From an uncultured Acidimicrobiia bacterium (GTDB taxonomy: Bacteria; Actinomycetota; Acidimicrobiia; Spongiisociales; JAENVV01), in NCBI GenBank assembly GCA_905480085.1, contig CAJQPD010000336.1, positions 1 to 7,923 of the forward strand: a stretch of 7,923 bases of DNA. Direction: 5' to 3'. Position numbers and translations under genes: made by a program. The notes beneath the pieces were generated by a model. That model saw nothing but the letters and a program-made list of their open reading frames with translations. It was not told the origin of the DNA and ran no database searches. Positions 1 to 6,816 of this stretch are shown in pieces (position 1 is the first letter of the stretch; each line of letters opens with the position of its first letter).

Positions 1-1148
1 GACTCACCCCGTTCAAAACGCAGGTGGCGGCCATCATGCGATGGTTCCTCGATGCGGTCGCAGACCGACCAACGATCGCCTGTGTGATCGGCATTACGTC
101 CCATGCCACCGTCGAAGCCCTGCAATCACCCCTGCTGCCAAGGACCCTCCAGGTACCTCCCCCGAACGCTCAGCGCCGGACACTTCTCTTTCAAGCTGCC
201 CTGGCCAAAGTCCCGACGAACGACATTGACTACGCTCAACTGGCGGGTCGAAGTGCCGGCTTCTCAGGTGCGGACATTCTCGGCGCCGTGCTCCAGGCTT
301 CAACCGAGGTAGCCCGCCTCGGCGAGCCGCTCACGACCGACCGGGTGGCAGCCGCCATCGATTCGACCACCCCGTCGCTGGGTTCGGTGGGCTCCGGTGA
401 AGTCCCTTCCTATGGCTTTGAACGGGTCGCCGGACTCAAGGATGTGAAGCAGAGGCTCACCGAGGCGGTCATCTGGCCGATGACCCAGCCCGAACGGTTT
501 GAACGCCTCGGAATCGAACCACCCAGGGGCATCCTCCTCTACGGGCCTCCAGGAACTGGTAAGACATTTGTTGTGCGGGCTCTTGCCCACGAGGCCGGGG
601 CTGCCTTCTTCCCGATCAAGGGCGCCGAACTCCTTGACAAGTTCGTTGGTGAGTCAGAGCGCGGGGTGCGAGAGGTCTTCGCAAGAGCCCGGGCGGCCGC
701 TCCCTCGTTGATGTTCTTCGACGAGATCGACGCCCTGGCGCCCGTGAGAGGCACCTCGAACTCGTCGGTGACCGATTCGGTGGTCGCGGCGCTGCTCACC
801 GAACTCGATGGGTTTGGCGGGCGCGGTGATGTTGTCGTTATCGGAGCCACCAACCGCAAGGATCTCATCGATCCGGCCTTACTGCGGTCTGGCCGATTCG
901 AGGTTCACATCGAACTCGGGCTGCCCGAACTTGAAGCACGGCGGGCGTTACTCGATATCGTCGATGTCCCCTTCAGCGAGGATGTAGATCTCGACCAGGT
1001 GGCTGCCGACACCGAAGGGTTGTCATTTGCAGATCTCACGGGGATGTTGCGCGAAGCGGCTCTCAACACGCTACGAGGCGACGACCATGCCCTAACGGTC
1101 GGTCCCGGCCACATCCGTCTCGCCCTTGAGCGGTTCGCCAACCGCTAA
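1..1148 (+). CDS. Two-domain AAA+ ATPase (Cdc48/NSF-like), 5' end outside window
   Basis: This gene enters from the left edge, with the first full in-frame codon at position 3 and TAA at 1146-1148. Residue numbers here count from the GTG at 24, which is not claimed as the true start. Residues 1 to about 115 are the second half of a first AAA domain, including its small helical subdomain. After a short linker a complete second AAA domain follows from about residue 128. It has Walker A GPPGTGKT (174-181), Walker B MFFDEID (230-236; D233, E234), sensor-1 N277 in IGATNR, and paired arginine fingers R288/R291 in LLRSGRFE. The family forms hexameric rings that use ATP hydrolysis to unfold or remodel protein complexes in the cytosol. 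The visible part of the first domain lacks the sensor-1 Asn and an R-x-G-R finger pair, so it is probably degenerate. The substrate is unknown. Its last 19 codons overlap hisA on the opposite strand. Confidence 0.88.
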   Translation, partial: LTPFKTQVAAIMRWFLDAVADRPTIACVIGITSHATVEALQSPLLPRTLQVPPPNAQRRTLLFQAALAKVPTNDIDYAQLAGRSAGFSGADILGAVLQASTEVARLGEPLTTDRVAAAIDSTTPSLGSVGSGEVPSYGFERVAGLKDVKQRLTEAVIWPMTQPERFERLGIEPPRGILLYGPPGTGKTFVVRALAHEAGAAFFPIKGAELLDKFVGESERGVREVFARARAAAPSLMFFDEIDALAPVRGTSNSSVTDSVVAALLTELDGFGGRGDVVVIGATNRKDLIDPALLRSGRFEVHIELGLPELEARRALLDIVDVPFSEDVDLDQVAADTEGLSFADLTGMLREAALNTLRGDDHALTVGPGHIRLALERFANR

Positions 1149-1844
1149 CACTGCCTGTTCATAGCTGAATACCCCTTCGTAGAGCGCCTTCCCAACCACC
1201 ACGGCGTCCGCACCGACGTTCTGCAGTGCGACAAGATCGGCGAGGGTTCCTACCCCTCCCGAACCGATCACCCGGCAGTTCGGTGCCCGCTCCACGGCTT
1301 CCCCGGTCAGCGCCAGATCCGGACCGGTCATCGTGCCATCCCTTGAGATTCCGGTGGTGAGGATCCAGCCGACCCCGGCAGTGGCCACCCGGGCGATAAC
1401 GTCTCCAAACGGTCGCCCCTGGTCCAGCCATCCGGCCCCGGTCGCCAATCCTGCCTTGACGTCGATCGCCGCAACGATCCGGTCGGCGCCGAAACGAGCC
1501 ACCAGCATCGTCAACAACTCCGGGTCCCATACTGCTGCCGAACCAAGAACCACTCGCGAGGCGCCGGCTTCAAGAACCCGAACCGCCGCGGCCTCTGTCC
1601 GAATCCCGCCTCCCATCTGGAACGGGACGGCGGCCCTGGCCATCGTCTCAACCAAACCCGGCGACGGTGTCCCGGTTCGCGCGCCTTCCAGGTCGACTAC
1701 ATGCACCAGGGTGGCACCCGCCCTACCCCACGATCCGAGCGCCTCGACCGGGGAGTCGGAGTAGGCGGTAACCGCGCCGTAGTCCCCTTTCACGAGGCGG
1801 ACCACCTGACCGTCGAGGACATCAATTGCCGGGATGATCTGCAT
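1092..1844 (-). CDS. hisA: HisA, ProFAR isomerase
   Basis: This 250-residue (beta/alpha)8-barrel enzyme catalyses the fourth histidine step, the Amadori isomerisation of ProFAR to PRFAR in the cytosol. It begins IIPAIDVLDGQVVRLVKG with catalytic D8. The second half has AAIDVK (D128), SRDGT (D169) and the phosphate-binding loops MGGGIR (77-82) and GSGGVG (194-199). The ATG is preceded by GAGG five bases upstream. In many actinobacteria this gene is priA, which also does the TrpF reaction. Aligned to my memory of Mycobacterium tuberculosis PriA, the Trp145 equivalent is present (W139) but the Arg143 equivalent is alanine (A137), which favours a histidine-only HisA. The gene is separated from the rest of the his genes by strand only, and diverges from the yerC-hisG operon across a shared regulatory gap. 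Residues 233-250 form a non-conserved tail that lies antisense to the end of the AAA+ gene. Confidence 0.95.
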   Translation of the reverse strand: MQIIPAIDVLDGQVVRLVKGDYGAVTAYSDSPVEALGSWGRAGATLVHVVDLEGARTGTPSPGLVETMARAAVPFQMGGGIRTEAAAVRVLEAGASRVVLGSAAVWDPELLTMLVARFGADRIVAAIDVKAGLATGAGWLDQGRPFGDVIARVATAGVGWILTTGISRDGTMTGPDLALTGEAVERAPNCRVIGSGGVGTLADLVALQNVGADAVVVGKALYEGVFSYEQAVLAVGEPLKGETDVAGTDR

Positions 1845-1849
1845 AGGAA

Positions 1850-1853
1850 CCTC
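1850..1853 (-). promoter_or_regulatory. hisA ribosome binding site
   Basis: On the minus strand GAGG lies five bases before the hisA ATG (1842-1844), a normal Shine-Dalgarno spacing that supports this start. Confidence 0.6.
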
Positions 1854-1857
1854 GAAC

Positions 1858-1885
1858 TTGCCAATCTGTTTTAGTGTTGTAGCAT
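1858..1885 (+). promoter_or_regulatory. Possible promoter for the yerC-hisG operon
   Basis: TTGCCA at 1858-1863 and TAGCAT at 1880-1885, 16 bases apart, resemble sigma-70 -35 and -10 boxes (4 of 6 matches each). The -10 lies inside the left half of the palindrome, so a protein bound there would block the polymerase. The transcript would begin near 1892, leaving about 30 bases before the ATG. No equally good promoter was found by eye for hisA on the other strand. This is a by-eye match, not a scored prediction. Confidence 0.35.
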
Positions 1886-1898
1886 GTTACAACACTAA
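1871..1898. promoter_or_regulatory. 28-bp palindromic operator between hisA and yerC
   Basis: Arms TTAGTGTTGTA (1871-1881) and TACAACACTAA (1888-1898) are perfect inverted repeats around the six-base centre GCATGT. The four innermost bases (CATG) are also symmetric, so only one base pair out of fourteen breaks the symmetry. The centre is about 40 bp from the hisA start and 38 bp from the yerC start, so it sits almost exactly midway in the divergent gap. It is AT-rich against GC-rich surroundings. Dyad symmetry of this size beside a helix-turn-helix gene suggests a dimeric repressor site. That the adjacent TrpR-like protein binds it is inference. An RNA hairpin is possible but would lack a U-tract, so a terminator is unlikely. 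Confidence 0.8.
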
Positions 1899-1922
1899 GC
1901 CACTAAAGAAACAACCCTGATT

Positions 1923-2219
1923 ATGACGACCGATGACTGGAGAACCGAACCGGTAATCGCCCTGAGCGAGGCGATTGCTTCGCTCAGCGATGCCGAGGAA
2001 GTCGCCGGCCTCCTGCGGGACCTGTGTACTCGCCGGGAGATAACCGAAATGGCGAGCCGCTGGCAAATCGTACGCCTGCTTGACGGCGGTATGTCCTATC
2101 GGGACATCGCCCAACAGACCGGCGCTTCCACGGCCACCGTCACGAGGGTCAGTCAATGGTTTCATCATGGAACGGGCGGTTATCAGCTCGCCCTCAATCG
2201 TCAACAGGAAGAATCATGA
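1923..2219 (+). CDS. yerC: YerC/YecD-type TrpR-related regulator of the his operon
   Basis: This is a 98-residue all-helical DNA-binding protein of the YerC/YecD branch of the TrpR superfamily. The marks are DLCTRREITEMASRWQIVRLL (33-53, split here as DLCTRREITEM and ASRWQIVRLL), then the helix-turn-helix with MSYRDIAQQTGASTATVTRV (57-76). The closing YQLALNR (87-93) matches the Bacillus YerC tail as I remember it. E. coli TrpR binds DNA as a dimer with an amino acid as corepressor, and TrpR-family regulators linked to histidine genes have been proposed from comparative genomics under the name HisR. As the first gene of a histidine operon, next to a large palindrome, it most likely represses itself, the operon and divergent hisA; histidine as ligand is inference. 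No good Shine-Dalgarno precedes the ATG, but an in-frame stop at 1896-1898 limits alternatives. Its stop overlaps the hisG start by 4 bp. Confidence 0.87.
   Translation: MTTDDWRTEPVIALSEAIASLSDAEEVAGLLRDLCTRREITEMASRWQIVRLLDGGMSYRDIAQQTGASTATVTRVSQWFHHGTGGYQLALNRQQEES
2206..2212 (+). promoter_or_regulatory. hisG ribosome binding site
   Basis: AGGAAGA lies within the last codons of yerC. Its AGGA core ends six bases before ATG 2216-2218. This fixes the hisG start here rather than at an upstream in-frame GTG-type codon at 2156, whose 20 extra residues look unlike HisG. Confidence 0.65.
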
Positions 2220-3076
2220 CCCGCATCCTCAGACTCGCCATCCCGAACAAGGGTCGACTACGCGAAACGACCGCGTCCCTCCTAGCCGACGCCGGCCTTG
2301 ATTTCGAGCAGTCGGATCGCACCCTCTCGGTAAGCGTCCGCAACGTAGACCTCGACCTTCTGTTCGTGAGGACCGAAGACATCGCCGAGCTGGTAGCCGA
2401 CGGAACCGCCGACCTCGGAATTACCGGCCAGGACTTGCTGGCCGAGGACGGAAAGAATCTCCCGGTTCTGGCCGAGCTCGGATTTGGGCATTGTCGCCTG
2501 GTGGCGGCAGTTCCCAAGGCGTCGGCGGCGGAGAAGCTCGAGGACCTCAACGGATTGCGAGTAGCCACCGCCCACCCCAACGCCACCCGCCGTATCTTTG
2601 ATGACCGCGGTATTGATGCCGAAATCGTGACGCTGCGCGGCTCGGTTGAGGTCGCCCCCAAGCTCGGAGTCGCCGACGCCATCGTCGACCTGGTGTCGAC
2701 CGGTTCCACCATGCTCGTCAATGGCCTCCGGCAGATCGACACAATCCTGACGTCCCAAGCGGTGCTCGTCGGTTCCCCGGCAGCCCTGGCCACACGGTCG
2801 GCCGAAACCGACACGGTCGTAACAGCACTTACCGCCGTGACTCAAGGGCGGCGCAAGAGGTATCTCCTCCTCAATGCACCAGCCAGTTCGGTCAGCCGCA
2901 TCCAGCAGATCATCCCCGGTCTCGGTGCGCCTACCGTTGTTCCGCTCGCGGACAACCAGATGGTGGCGGTTCACTCGGTGGTCGACGCCGGCTCCATCTG
3001 GAACCTCCTTCCCGACCTGAAAGCTGCCGGAGCCCGTGACATCCTCGTATTACGCATCGAACAACTGATCCCCTAA
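2216..3076 (+). CDS. hisG: HisG, ATP phosphoribosyltransferase, long form
   Basis: HisG condenses ATP with PRPP to make phosphoribosyl-ATP, the first committed and feedback-controlled step of histidine synthesis. The 286-residue protein opens with LRLAIPNKGRL (5-15). It has the periplasmic-binding-protein-like two-lobe catalytic region to about residue 208 and the PRPP-binding signature DAIVDLVSTGST (154-165). From about 210 to 286 there is an ACT-like regulatory domain, ending in SVVDAGSIWNLLPDLKAAGA (254-273) and ILVLRIEQLIP. This is the long, hexameric form that binds histidine directly and needs no HisZ. The start overlaps the yerC stop as ATGA, so the two are probably translationally coupled. 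Its product is used by HisIE, encoded at the end of the same operon. Confidence 0.96.
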   Translation: MTRILRLAIPNKGRLRETTASLLADAGLDFEQSDRTLSVSVRNVDLDLLFVRTEDIAELVADGTADLGITGQDLLAEDGKNLPVLAELGFGHCRLVAAVPKASAAEKLEDLNGLRVATAHPNATRRIFDDRGIDAEIVTLRGSVEVAPKLGVADAIVDLVSTGSTMLVNGLRQIDTILTSQAVLVGSPAALATRSAETDTVVTALTAVTQGRRKRYLLLNAPASSVSRIQQIIPGLGAPTVVPLADNQMVAVHSVVDAGSIWNLLPDLKAAGARDILVLRIEQLIP

Positions 3077-3089
3077 GGAACCAAGACTC

Positions 3090-3674
3090 ATGACCCGTAT
3101 AGCCACCATTGAACGAACCACGCTTGAGACCAACGTGTCCGTAACCGTCAACCTCGACGGAACCGGTCTTTCGACGGTGGTCACCGGAGTCGGATTCCTT
3201 GACCATCTCCTCACGTCGCTCGCCCACCACAGCCTCATCGATCTGACGGTCAGTTGTGAAGGCGACCTGCACATCGACGACCATCACACGGTCGAAGACA
3301 CGATGTTGGTGCTCGGCGAAGCTCTCGGGTCCGCCCTCGGGGACCGGGCGGGTATCTCGCGCTATGGCAATGCCACCGTCCCGATGGATGAGGCTCTTGG
3401 CAGCTGTGCAATCGACGTGGGCGGACGCCCGTACGCGGTCGTCGAGGCATCCCTCGTCGGACCAAGCATCGGCAACTTTACGACACAGAACTTCGCCCAC
3501 GGGCTAGAAGCACTGGCCCGCACGGGCGGATTCACGTTGCATCTCACGGCCGACGGCCGCAACGATCACCATGTCGCCGAGGCCGGCATCAAGGCCGTCG
3601 CCAGGGCGCTCCGCATGGCGATTGCGCCAGATAGTCGCCGGGTTGGCATTGCCTCCACCAAAGGCACCACGTGA
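3090..3674 (+). CDS. hisB: HisB, imidazoleglycerol-phosphate dehydratase
   Basis: This 194-residue, single-function dehydratase converts imidazole-glycerol phosphate to imidazole-acetol phosphate (step six). It has the duplicated metal-binding motifs of the family, HHTVED (65-70) and [11 protein letters not shown] (159-169). Other family marks are GFLDHLL (35-41), [13 protein letters not shown] (91-103) and the closing STKG (189-192). These His and Glu residues bind the two Mn ions in known 24-mer enzymes. The HisN-type phosphatase domain fused to HisB in E. coli is absent, as usual outside proteobacteria, so a separate histidinol phosphatase must be encoded elsewhere. The gene starts 13 bp after hisG, the largest gap in the operon, with AAGGA at 3075-3079 as a ribosome site. 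Its stop overlaps the hisH GTG. Confidence 0.96.
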   Translation: MTRIATIERTTLETNVSVTVNLDGTGLSTVVTGVGFLDHLLTSLAHHSLIDLTVSCEGDLHIDDHHTVEDTMLVLGEALGSALGDRAGISRYGNATVPMDEALGSCAIDVGGRPYAVVEASLVGPSIGNFTTQNFAHGLEALARTGGFTLHLTADGRNDHHVAEAGIKAVARALRMAIAPDSRRVGIASTKGTT

Positions 3675-4267
3675 CGACCATTGCGGTCGTCGATCATGGC
3701 GCGGGAAATCTGGTTTCCATTGCCCAGGGGCTGGAACGAGTGGGTGCCACCGTCGTGGTGGCTACGGACCCGTCAGGACTCGCCGGTGCCGACGCCCTGG
3801 TCCTTCCCGGCGTGGGCACCACCCGGGGCGTCATGGACGGTATCGATGCCGGAGGCTTCCGCTCGTCGATCGAAGGATGGGACCGGCCTTTGCTCGGTAT
3901 CTGCGTAGGCATGCAGGTCCTGTTTGCCTCGTCCGACGAAGACGATGCAAGATGCTTCGGGTTTATACCCGGCACGGTCGAACTGCTCGAGGATGCCCCC
4001 CGACTGCCTCACATCGGCTGGAACGATGTCACGATTACCGACGACCCCCTGTTCGCCGGTCTCGGTCCCGACCCGACCTTCTACTTCGTCCATTCCTACG
4101 CCCCTACGCCCGGTCTGTCGACCGACGTGATCGGAACGGCCAGCTACGGTCGGCGATTTACTGCCGCCGTCAGATCCGGCCAGCGAATGGGTACCCAATT
4201 CCATCCGGAGCGTTCAGGAGAGAACGGAATGCAACTCCTCGCCAACTTCGTGGCGATGATTCCATGA
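3671..4267 (+). CDS. hisH: HisH, glutaminase subunit of IGP synthase
   Basis: HisH is a class I glutamine amidotransferase that releases ammonia from glutamine and passes it to HisF. The 198-residue protein has the oxyanion strand LPGVG (45-49), the nucleophile elbow LGICVGMQ (75-82, C78) and the His-Glu pair in GTQFHPE (174-180; H178, E180), so the catalytic triad is complete. PHIGWN (113-118) and FYFVHSY (137-143) are also family hallmarks. It begins with GTG at 3671, inside the hisB stop (GTGA, 4-bp overlap), with AAAGG at 3660-3664 as ribosome site. It ends by overlapping the hisF start in the same way, fitting equimolar synthesis of two subunits of one complex. Confidence 0.96.
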   Translation: MTTIAVVDHGAGNLVSIAQGLERVGATVVVATDPSGLAGADALVLPGVGTTRGVMDGIDAGGFRSSIEGWDRPLLGICVGMQVLFASSDEDDARCFGFIPGTVELLEDAPRLPHIGWNDVTITDDPLFAGLGPDPTFYFVHSYAPTPGLSTDVIGTASYGRRFTAAVRSGQRMGTQFHPERSGENGMQLLANFVAMIP

Positions 4268-5031
4268 CACTGCGAACCCGGATCATTCCGTGCCTCGACG
4301 TCAAGAATGGCCGCGTTGTCAAAGGCGTCAACTTCGTCAATCTCACCGACGAAGGCGATCCGGTCGAGTTGGCCACCCGGTATGCCGACGAAGGCGCTGA
4401 CGAGATTTGTTACCTCGACATCTCGGCCTCCCCCGAGGGGCGCGGCACGCTTCTCGATGTGGTCAGAAGAACCGCCGGCAACGTGTTTGTTCCCCTTACC
4501 GTCGGCGGCGGAGTCCGCAGCCCGGAGGACATGCGCGCCGTGTTGCGATCAGGTGCCGACAAAGTCGCCGTCAATACGGCGGCCGTGGAGAACCCCGACC
4601 TCCTCGACGCTTGCGCCCGGCACTTCGGCCGTCAATGCGTCGTTATCGCCATCGATACGAAGCAGCGGGACGGGTGGTTTGAGGTCGTCGTGAATGGCGG
4701 GCGCCGACCAACCGGACTTGACGCCATCGAGTGGGCTCGCCAGGCCACCAGGCGCGGAGCCGGCGAGATCCTGCTCACGTCCATGGACGCCGACGGCACC
4801 AAGGTCGGGTTTGATCTAGCCGTCACAAAAGCGATCACCGAAGCGGTCGAGGTCCCGGTAATCGCTTCGGGTGGGGCGGGAACGATCCAACACTGCATCG
4901 ACGTAATCAAACTCGCCGACGCCAGCGCCATCCTGGCGGCGTCGATTTTCCACCGTCGCGAAATCGAGATCTCCGACCTGAAGGCCGGACTGGCTGCCAG
5001 CGGAATCCCCGTACGAGAGGCCTCCCAATGA
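4264..5031 (+). CDS. hisF: HisF, cyclase subunit of IGP synthase
   Basis: HisF is a (beta/alpha)8-barrel that combines ammonia from HisH with PRFAR, giving imidazole-glycerol phosphate and AICAR, which returns to purine synthesis. The 255-residue sequence starts [18 protein letters not shown] and carries catalytic D12 and D131 (AIDTK). The four residues that form the ammonia gate at the barrel base in Thermotoga HisF align to R6, E47, K100 and E168, and all are present. Phosphate-binding glycine loops are seen at GGGVRS (81-86) and ASGGAGT (201-207). The ATG lies in the hisH stop (ATGA). A much longer reading frame open upstream to 3571 is not part of the gene, because it would run through hisB and hisH in another frame and shows no family similarity. 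Confidence 0.96.
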   Translation: MTLRTRIIPCLDVKNGRVVKGVNFVNLTDEGDPVELATRYADEGADEICYLDISASPEGRGTLLDVVRRTAGNVFVPLTVGGGVRSPEDMRAVLRSGADKVAVNTAAVENPDLLDACARHFGRQCVVIAIDTKQRDGWFEVVVNGGRRPTGLDAIEWARQATRRGAGEILLTSMDADGTKVGFDLAVTKAITEAVEVPVIASGGAGTIQHCIDVIKLADASAILAASIFHRREIEISDLKAGLAASGIPVREASQ

Positions 5032-5624
5032 TCACATTCAACGCAGATGGTTTGGTTCCCGCCATCGTCCAGGATGCCGATACCGGCCAGGTTCTGATGA
5101 TGGCCTGGATGAACGAGGAGTCGCTTGAGGCGACCAGGAGCAGCGGTCTGGTGACGTTCTGGTCACGCAGCCGCAACGAACTATGGGAGAAGGGCGCTAC
5201 GTCCGGCAACCAGTTGCAGCTGACGGGGATGAAACCTGACTGCGACGGGGACACGTTGCTGGTTCTCGCCCGACCGAGCGGACCTGCGTGCCATAACGGA
5301 ACCACATCGTGTTTCGACGAATCCCCTCCCCCGGACTTCTCTGAGTTCGGCCGTCTATGGGCGACGATCAACGATCGAATGGGAACTCGACCGGAAGGCT
5401 CATACACCACCATCCTCGCCGACAATCACAACCTGGCGGCCCGCAAGGTTCTTGAGGAGGCAGGAGAAGTCGCTTTCGCGTCCAAGGACCTTGACGCCGG
5501 GTCGGGAGACAGGCAACGACTGATTGAAGAGATGGCCGATCTGGTCTATCACATGCTGGCGTTGGCAGCCGCTCAGGAAATCTCCGTCGAGGAAATCGGC
5601 TCCGAACTGAAACGGCGCAGCTAG
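5028..5624 (+). CDS. hisI: HisIE, fused PRA-CH and PRA-PH
   Basis: This 198-residue bifunctional enzyme does steps two and three. Residues 1 to about 105 are the HisI cyclohydrolase. It has [18 protein letters not shown] (44-61), the metal-binding DCDGD (71-75), and C88 and C95 in CHNGTTSCF for zinc with a third Cys, C72. Residues about 107-198 are the HisE pyrophosphohydrolase, with KVLEEAGEV (140-148) and [13 protein letters not shown] (167-179) supplying the acidic magnesium site. Mycobacterium and Streptomyces keep hisE and hisI as separate genes, so the fusion argues for a different actinobacterial lineage. The ATG overlaps the hisF stop and has GAGAGG seven bases upstream. The gene closes the operon, and its TAG stop is shared as CTAG with the convergent oxidoreductase gene. 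The fusion is often labelled hisIE. Confidence 0.95.
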   Translation: MITFNADGLVPAIVQDADTGQVLMMAWMNEESLEATRSSGLVTFWSRSRNELWEKGATSGNQLQLTGMKPDCDGDTLLVLARPSGPACHNGTTSCFDESPPPDFSEFGRLWATINDRMGTRPEGSYTTILADNHNLAARKVLEEAGEVAFASKDLDAGSGDRQRLIEEMADLVYHMLALAAAQEISVEEIGSELKRRS

Positions 5625-6646
5625 CCGACCAGTCCTGGCAGGATTCGCAGGAGCTCGGGTGGACCTTGCACAAGCATGGTCGTGATCACCGTCTCGGACC
5701 ACCGCTCCATCTCATCACGGATCTTTTCCGGCGGTCCGACCAGCGCCACATCCTCAACCATCGCCAACGGAATCGAAGCAATGGCCTCGGCTTTGCTGCC
5801 AGCCAGGTACAGGTCCTGGATCCGGTGGGCTTCTGCTTCATATCCCATCCGGGCGATGACGTCGAAATGAAAGTTGGCGCCTTTGGCACCCATACCACCG
5901 ACGTAGAGGGCCAGCATCGGGCGGATGACATCAGCCGCCTGCTCAGGGTCAGGATTCACGATCACCGGAACCGGGCAGGCGACCTCGAAGTCATCGAAGT
6001 CGCGCCGGGCGCCATCTCTGGCGAATCCCTCGGCGAGCGCCTCCCGATAAAACGCATCTGAACGAGGCGAAAACCAGAACGGGAACCATCCGTCGGCGAT
6101 TTCGGCCGCCAGGGCGACGTTCTTGGGGCCTTCTGCTCCCAGGTAGATCGGGATGTCGGGGCGTCGGGGATGAATCGTCGCTTTGAGCGCCTTCCCGAGA
6201 CCGGTTCCCCCATCGTATGGCAACTCGTAGTGCTCACCGTGGAATTCGACCGGTGCCTGGCGGGCGATGACTCGCCGAACGATCTCGACATACTCCCGGG
6301 TCCTGGCGAGCGGTTTGGGATACGGTTGTCCGTACCATCCTTCCACCACCTGGGGCCCTGACACGCCTAGTCCCAGCACGAATCTTCCTTCAGAAAGGTG
6401 ATCCATGGTCATCGCCGCCATGGCGGTGGCAGTCGGGGTCCTGGCAGCCATCTGCATGATGGCGGTCCCGAGGCGTAGCTGCTTGGTACGCGCACCCCAC
6501 CAGGCAAGTGGGCTCAGGGCGTCCGACCCATAGGCTTCTGCGGTCCAGAGGCTCTCGTAACCCAGGTCTTCGGCCTCGGCGACCAGCTCGGCCATTCCGG
6601 CTGGCGGCTGGGCGCTCCAATAACCGGTCATCAGCCCAAGATTCAT
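5621..6646 (-). CDS. LLM-class F420-dependent oxidoreductase, Rv3520c type
   Basis: This 341-residue protein belongs to the bacterial luciferase-like superfamily, a TIM-barrel fold whose actinobacterial members mostly use the deazaflavin F420. It starts [15 protein letters not shown] and has [20 protein letters not shown] (32-51), [20 protein letters not shown] (91-110) and [19 protein letters not shown] (169-187). This pattern matches the Rv3520c subgroup as I remember it. The substrate is unknown for this subgroup, so only a redox role can be stated. No signal peptide or membrane segment is seen. The ATG at 6644-6646 was chosen because the match to the family begins there and GAGGGG lies seven bases upstream; 33 codons of open frame further upstream look unlike the family. 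It converges on hisIE with a 4-bp overlap, with no room for a separate terminator. Confidence 0.9.
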   Translation of the reverse strand: MNLGLMTGYWSAQPPAGMAELVAEAEDLGYESLWTAEAYGSDALSPLAWWGARTKQLRLGTAIMQMAARTPTATAMAAMTMDHLSEGRFVLGLGVSGPQVVEGWYGQPYPKPLARTREYVEIVRRVIARQAPVEFHGEHYELPYDGGTGLGKALKATIHPRRPDIPIYLGAEGPKNVALAAEIADGWFPFWFSPRSDAFYREALAEGFARDGARRDFDDFEVACPVPVIVNPDPEQAADVIRPMLALYVGGMGAKGANFHFDVIARMGYEAEAHRIQDLYLAGSKAEAIASIPLAMVEDVALVGPPEKIRDEMERWSETVITTMLVQGPPELLRILPGLVG

Positions 6647-6816
6647 GCGTATGCCCCTCGCGGTTATGGTCCTGTGGGAGGCTAGCCGTGGTCGGTCGGC
6701 TCCTGAGCATGCATGACGATTTCCGATCGGGGCCGCCACGTCCATCCAGGTCCTGAGTCACGGAGCCGACAACCCATGTCCACCAGACGAAGGCTGACTA
6801 CTCTGCGGGTTGTCTG
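6647..6816. other. Divergent intergenic region between the oxidoreductase and ctpE
   Basis: No gene is seen in these 170 bp, which must hold the promoters of both neighbours. Two imperfectly placed inverted repeats are present: GTCGGCTCC (6695-6703) with GGAGCCGAC (6762-6770), and GACAACCC (6768-6775) with GGGTTGTC (6807-6814), the latter just before the ctpE start. Their spacers are 58 and 31 bases, too long for an obvious operator. TACTCT at 6799-6804 could be a -10 box for ctpE, but no matching -35 is apparent. Confidence 0.4.
6654..6659 (-). promoter_or_regulatory. Ribosome binding site of the F420 oxidoreductase gene
   Basis: GAGGGG on the minus strand is seven bases before ATG 6644-6646. 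It supports this start over the more upstream in-frame codon near 6745. Confidence 0.6.

Noticed and set aside
24..26. GTG as the start of the AAA+ gene.
   Set aside because: The frame is open to the window edge, and the sequence begins in the middle of an AAA domain, so the real start is upstream.
1886..1922. Histidine attenuator or T-box leader before the his operon.
   Set aside because: The predicted leader is only about 30 bases, with no His-codon run, no T-box sequence and no terminator hairpin.
2156..2215. Possible 20-residue N-terminal extension of hisG.
   Set aside because: It overlaps yerC and does not resemble HisG, and a good ribosome site precedes ATG 2216.
2194..3500. Long antisense frames opposite hisG and hisB (2194-2814, 2282-2974, 2931-3500).
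   Set aside because: They are composition-driven shadows of strongly conserved his genes, with no recognisable domains or ribosome sites.
3571..4263. Long open frame upstream of and in frame with hisF, which would give a 486-residue protein.
   Set aside because: It runs through hisB and hisH in another frame and is rich in Arg and Pro with no recognisable domain, as expected from GC-rich shadow reading. HisF similarity begins exactly at ATG 4264.
5634..5644. Small hairpin TCCT-GGC-AGGA just after hisIE as a terminator.
   Set aside because: The stem is only 4 bp with no U-tract, and it lies inside the coding end of the oxidoreductase gene.
6647..6745. Possible 33-residue extension of the F420 oxidoreductase.
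   Set aside because: It shows no family similarity, and the GAGGGG site sits at the right distance from the internal ATG.
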